A stretch of DNA of 10,855 bases from assembly GCA_049282265.1 (NCBI GenBank), contig JBAPTR010000055.1, forward strand, positions 1-10,855, given 5' to 3'. A model generated the notes under the pieces. The model did not search any database. It had not been told where the DNA came from and saw only the letters and a list, made by a program, of their open reading frames with translations. The DNA is from CAYUCJ01 sp049282265 (lineage in GTDB: Bacteria; Desulfobacterota; DSM-4660; Desulfatiglandales; Desulfatiglandaceae). Shown here in pieces: positions 7,410 to 10,855 of the stretch (position 1 is the stretch's first letter; every line of letters begins with the position of its first letter). The translations under genes and the position numbers were made by a program.

Positions 7410-9050
7410 ATGAATAAGGCCGCTATGTCAAAGGCAATAAAAAAGGAACTGTGGGTGCACGTAGACCTCAGGAGCAAGAGGTTTTTCGATCTTTCCCTGA
7501 ACGTGCTGGCCAAGGCCAGGGAACTGGCCGACTCGGTATCAGGGAAAACGGTTGCGGTCCTTTTGGGCTCATCCGGCCCCCGGCCCTTGGCAGACCCGAA
7601 AGACGGCCATATGTCCATTCCCGTTGATGAGGGCGGGGAGGAATGCACCAGATACGGTGCAGACCGTGTTTCTATCCTCGACAATGAACTTCTTGCCATC
7701 CCTCGGCCGGACCTCTATGCGAACGCACTTGCCCGTTTTGTTCCCAAACACAACCCCATGCTGGTCATGTTTGCCCTCACCGATTTCGGTAGAGAAATGG
7801 CTGCCAGATCCGCTCGGATCATCAACGCCGGTCTCATCTCGGAATGCGCAAATGTCTTTATGGAAAAGGGAAAAGTGGTGGGGGACTGTCCGGCATGGGG
7901 CGGAGATTTCATGTGTCACATTACCTTTCTGGATCCGTCCCGCACGGGGTTCCTCACCATGCAGCCGTATGCCGCCCGGGCAACCAGAGTGAACGGCCAA
8001 CCCGGCGAAATTGAGCGGCTCAGTGTAGACGTCCCGGAGAAGCACAGAGGCCTCAAACTGCTCTCAAGTTCTCCCGGGCACATGGAAGCCCAGCGCCTGG
8101 AGAATGCCCACACCATTGTAGTGGGCGGAGCGGGAATGGGCGATATCGATAATTTTGCCCTGGTGCGTGAACTCTCTGCTGCCATGGGAGCTGAACTGGG
8201 AGCAACCCGTCCCCCTGTGCTTGAGCACTGGGTCGATGAGGAACGACTCATCGGGCAAACCGGAAAATCCGTCAGGCCGAAACTCCTTTTTTCCATTGGA
8301 ACCTCCGGGGCAGTGCAGTATGCGGCCGGGATTATGGAAGCCCAAACGGTTGTGGCCGTCAACCGCGACAAGTCCGCACCCATCTTTCAGATCGCAGATA
8401 TCGGGATCGTGGCCGACGCTAAAACCCTTCTCCCGCATCTGATAACCAGGGTCAAGCAGGCTACAATGCGAAAACTTACAGATGATCTTTACACCGAAGA
8501 AAAACCCGGCTCCACAAAAGAAGCGTTCGGGGCCAAGGTGCGAACGCTCAGAGAGAGCAATAACTGGACCATTGAAGCATTATCCGAAGAAATCGGACAG
8601 TCTCCCGAATTTATCAGAAAGGTCGAAAAAGGGGTGCTTACGCCCCCGGTTGCTTTTCTGTTGAGATTCGCAAAGGCATTGAAGGTCGATCCGGAGACGT
8701 TTCTTCGGAGGGAAGAAAAGGCATTGATCCGCAGCCTCAGAGACCAGGCCTTCATGAAACGGACCCGGGATTATGCGTATCAAACCCTGAGTCCGGGTGT
8801 GGAAAACCATCACCTCCGCGCTTTCATGGTGACCATAGAGGCCAAGAAGACCCATAAGCCCGTAGCCTATAAACATGAAGGTGAGGAGTTTATCTTTGTT
8901 ATGGAGGGGGAACTGAAATTGACCCTTGGGGACAAAAATCACCGCCTGAGGGCGGGAGAATCGATCCACTTCAACTCCGATACCCCCCACAAGCTGAAAA
9001 GCATCTCATCTGAAACGACCCGTTGTTTGGTTGTGCTCTTTACTCCCTGA
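7410..9050 (+). CDS. etfA: EtfA fused to XRE helix-turn-helix and cupin domains
   Basis: The predicted 546-residue protein has three parts. Residues 13-348 are a whole Etf alpha subunit: an N-terminal domain to about 230, then the FAD domain with IVVGGAGMGD (236-245), GATR with R267, IGQTGKSVRPKL with T284, GTSGAVQYAAG, and SAPIFQIADIGIVAD. These match human R249 and T266 in order and spacing; human His286 is Tyr304 here. A linker of about 25 residues leads to an XRE helix-turn-helix (372-430; FGAKVRTLRE, LSEEIGQSPEFIRKVEKG), then a cupin (470-545) with H489, E493 and H527 in KHEGEEFIFVMEG and DTPHK. EtfA alone is usually about 320-350 residues and XRE-cupin regulators about 180-200, so this is the sum of two normal proteins. 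No stop or frame change occurs at the junction. Role: electron carrier for the upstream dehydrogenase, plus inferred DNA binding. The ATG at 7425 is an alternative start; a TTG at 7335 is unlikely. Confidence 0.9.
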   Translation: MNKAAMSKAIKKELWVHVDLRSKRFFDLSLNVLAKARELADSVSGKTVAVLLGSSGPRPLADPKDGHMSIPVDEGGEECTRYGADRVSILDNELLAIPRPDLYANALARFVPKHNPMLVMFALTDFGREMAARSARIINAGLISECANVFMEKGKVVGDCPAWGGDFMCHITFLDPSRTGFLTMQPYAARATRVNGQPGEIERLSVDVPEKHRGLKLLSSSPGHMEAQRLENAHTIVVGGAGMGDIDNFALVRELSAAMGAELGATRPPVLEHWVDEERLIGQTGKSVRPKLLFSIGTSGAVQYAAGIMEAQTVVAVNRDKSAPIFQIADIGIVADAKTLLPHLITRVKQATMRKLTDDLYTEEKPGSTKEAFGAKVRTLRESNNWTIEALSEEIGQSPEFIRKVEKGVLTPPVAFLLRFAKALKVDPETFLRREEKALIRSLRDQAFMKRTRDYAYQTLSPGVENHHLRAFMVTIEAKKTHKPVAYKHEGEEFIFVMEGELKLTLGDKNHRLRAGESIHFNSDTPHKLKSISSETTRCLVVLFTP

Positions 9051-9129
9051 CCAGGTAGAGTGGACGCCTAAAACAGGACAATATACTAAGACGGATAGTT
9101 GGGGACCATACCTATGGCCATGGGCATGA

Positions 9130-10855
9130 TTATTTTTCAGGTTTTTGCGACCCGGAAGACTCCGGCACAGGCACGCGGCATTGGGGAGTGAGACCCCTTA
9201 GGGCGGCCGGAAAATCCCTGTAGATATTTTTTATCCCCGTGGCATTTGCAGGATGGCATGACAGGCACACACCAACACGAATCACCTTCCTTTGCTCCTT
9301 CCCGGACAGGGGGCGAGCGCCAACACGGGTAGAGACCATTCCCCTCCTCTCACCCAAGAACCCGGTCCAGGCATCCTCTGCCAGTCCATCCTCGGGCCTC
9401 GCGGGATACAGGGGATCAAACACCATGTTTTGAAGTTTCGTGGCCCCTTCCTTTGCCGAAATCAATCCCTCGCCCAGGCCCATGGCAAGAGTGTTATTAT
9501 GGCAGGAGTGGCAATCAAGCCCCTTGGCCGATGTTGTATGAGCTGCCGTTGGGGCATAGAGCCTTCGGAATACCGCGCCCTTCTTCCGAGACGTAGTATC
9601 AGGATAATCCTTATGGTCAATGGTTAGTATCATTCCGGGGATAAAGGTGTCCACCGTTTCCTTTTTCCCTTTTATCCGTATTCCAAGCGCCGGTTGGCGA
9701 GGGAACATCTTTGCCTTTTCCTCGATCCACCTTCCCCTCACCCTCTTTCCGGTAATGTGGTCGATCCCCATGCCGGTCCTGCTGTATGTGGTATGGCATC
9801 GGATACAACTTGGGGCCCATGGGGTATGGCAGCTCTGGCAGGTGAGACGGTCGTGGCCATATATCTGATTCGTACAAATGGATGGAGGAGCTTTGGGATG
9901 ATATGTCTTGCCGGAGTCCTTTCCCTTGACCACGACACGGCCTGTTGCATCCAAGGTGACATTCAAGAGAGGGAGCCCGGTTTTTGATGTAAGCACGAAG
10001 TTGCTGATGGCCCCCAGGGCCTTGCGCCGTTTCACTATCTTTGCGTCGATTTCTTTTAAACCCTCTCGTGCAATCATGTGTGGCTTTTTCACAGGATGGC
10101 AGTCCTCACAGCTAATTTCCACCTGCTCTTCTTCATGGAAATAACCCTTACCGTCGCCCATCGCCTCGCGCCATGTATGGCAGTCAATACATTCCATCCC
10201 CCGCTCAAAATGTATATCCGGGCTCATTCGGGTAAAAACCCTCTTATCCTCCAGGATGCGGAAACCGGGACTTTTTGGGACCTCGTCCGGCTCCCGTTCA
10301 CTTTCGTGCCAGCCCTCGTAATTGGTTGAAATTCTTCCCGACCGGCTATGGCACCCAAAGCAGTGGTCACTGCCCACCTGGAGGGACAGTGAAGGATGGA
10401 ACTTGGGCAGTCCCCCCTTTTCCTCATACATGCCAAGTTGCGCCCTGGCCTCTTCACCATACTTGAGATGGCAGGCAGTGCATCCCCCGCCCCTGGAGAG
10501 CTGGCTGATGGGAGCAGGCTTCGTCTTGACCTTGGCCAGATGGCATGATGCACACAGCTTGCGCAGATGATCCTGGGCTGGAGACTTACCTAACTTGGAC
10601 AGGTGACCGTGCCCATCAGGCGAGCCGGTTTCTCCGAAAACATAGCGGTCAACACTCACCATGCCCCGGCCTGAGGCCATAAGGGAGGCGTGGATATTAT
10701 CTCCCAACAGGGGATGGCATTTTGAGGTACCGCACGTGCGATCTGCCTCACTCAGATTTCCGGAAACCAGAACCATGTTCCTGTGGGCGGCACTTTTGTC
10801 CATGGTAAATGGATTGCCCAAATGACACGAGGCACACCCTATGGCCTTCGGGTCA
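9130..10855 (-). CDS. multihaem cytochrome c, at least 11 haem sites (5' end outside window)
   Basis: A minus-strand frame is open from the right edge to TAA at 9130. The visible 574 residues begin DPKAIGCASCHLGNPF, so the gene starts beyond the window; an internal TTG at 10821 is not the start because it would cut off the CASCH at 10836-10822. Haem sites by first Cys (visible numbering): CASCH 7, CGTSKCH 41 (a CX4CH form), CASCH 101, CTACH 125, CFGCH 165, CIDCH 222, CEDCH 249, CQSCH 339, CIRCH 350, CHSCH 448, CLSCH 530. That is ten CXXCH and one CX4CH, with many extra His available as second ligands. Such proteins work outside the cytoplasm in electron transfer. No enzyme family, C-terminal anchor or peptide repeat is evident; about 90 residues (250-338) are haem-free. 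The gene converges on the etfA fusion with a 79-base gap and no clear shared terminator. Confidence 0.92.
   Translation of the reverse strand, partial: DPKAIGCASCHLGNPFTMDKSAAHRNMVLVSGNLSEADRTCGTSKCHPLLGDNIHASLMASGRGMVSVDRYVFGETGSPDGHGHLSKLGKSPAQDHLRKLCASCHLAKVKTKPAPISQLSRGGGCTACHLKYGEEARAQLGMYEEKGGLPKFHPSLSLQVGSDHCFGCHSRSGRISTNYEGWHESEREPDEVPKSPGFRILEDKRVFTRMSPDIHFERGMECIDCHTWREAMGDGKGYFHEEEQVEISCEDCHPVKKPHMIAREGLKEIDAKIVKRRKALGAISNFVLTSKTGLPLLNVTLDATGRVVVKGKDSGKTYHPKAPPSICTNQIYGHDRLTCQSCHTPWAPSCIRCHTTYSRTGMGIDHITGKRVRGRWIEEKAKMFPRQPALGIRIKGKKETVDTFIPGMILTIDHKDYPDTTSRKKGAVFRRLYAPTAAHTTSAKGLDCHSCHNNTLAMGLGEGLISAKEGATKLQNMVFDPLYPARPEDGLAEDAWTGFLGERRGMVSTRVGARPLSGKEQRKVIRVGVCLSCHPANATGIKNIYRDFPAALRGLTPQCRVPVPESSGSQKPEK

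Noticed and set aside
8430..8530. The EtfA/XRE junction as a sequencing artefact joining two genes
   Set aside because: Nothing here looks like an error: no homopolymer slip is evident and the linker reads as normal coding sequence in one frame. Only raw reads or relatives can exclude it, so it is given as the refuting test instead.
9051..9129. A bidirectional terminator between the convergent etfA fusion and cytochrome genes
   Set aside because: Only a short ATGGCCAT palindrome is present, with no GC-rich stem followed by a T-run in either direction.
10819..10821. TTG at 10821 as the start of the multihaem cytochrome
   Set aside because: The frame continues upstream to the edge and encodes another CXXCH immediately before this codon. 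No signal peptide follows the TTG.

Overview
The window looks like the chromosome of an anaerobic deltaproteobacterium (Desulfobacterota), perhaps a sulfate-reducing or syntrophic acid or aromatic degrader. This is inferred from gene content: a secreted rhodanese, a c-type cytochrome with at least eleven haem sites, and an acyl-CoA dehydrogenase encoded together with both subunits of an electron transfer flavoprotein (Etf). No ribosomal RNA or other taxonomic marker is present. I see no tRNA, CRISPR array, insertion sequence or phage gene.

Left part (1-3699), minus strand except at the left edge. The first 73 bases may hold the 3' end of a plus-strand gene, and they fold into an unusual set of nested perfect inverted repeats. 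Then come a secreted rhodanese-domain protein with a good sigma70-type promoter and a strong ribosome binding site, an acyl-CoA ligase that most resembles malonyl-CoA synthetases (MatB/ACSF3 type), and leuB (3-isopropylmalate dehydrogenase).

Middle (3700-4075). A 376-base divergent intergenic region separates leuB from the plus-strand block. It holds a weak promoter candidate and one dubious small open frame.

Right-centre (4076-9050), plus strand. An MFS transporter is followed by a compact electron-transfer block: an acyl-CoA dehydrogenase whose stop overlaps the etfB start (ATGA), then etfB, then an etfA gene. The dehydrogenase would oxidise or reduce an acyl-CoA and pass electrons to the Etf heterodimer. 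The etfA reading frame continues without a stop into an XRE helix-turn-helix and a cupin domain. The result is one predicted protein joining a flavoprotein electron carrier to a whole XRE-cupin transcription regulator. This is the most notable item in the window. It suggests that the redox or loading state of the Etf, or a small ligand of the cupin, controls transcription, possibly of this cluster. The same protein has Tyr where human EtfA has His286 beside the flavin.

Right edge (9130-10855), minus strand. A multihaem cytochrome c converges on the etf block. It is cut by the window edge: the frame is open to the last base and carries a further CXXCH just before it, so its true N-terminus lies outside.
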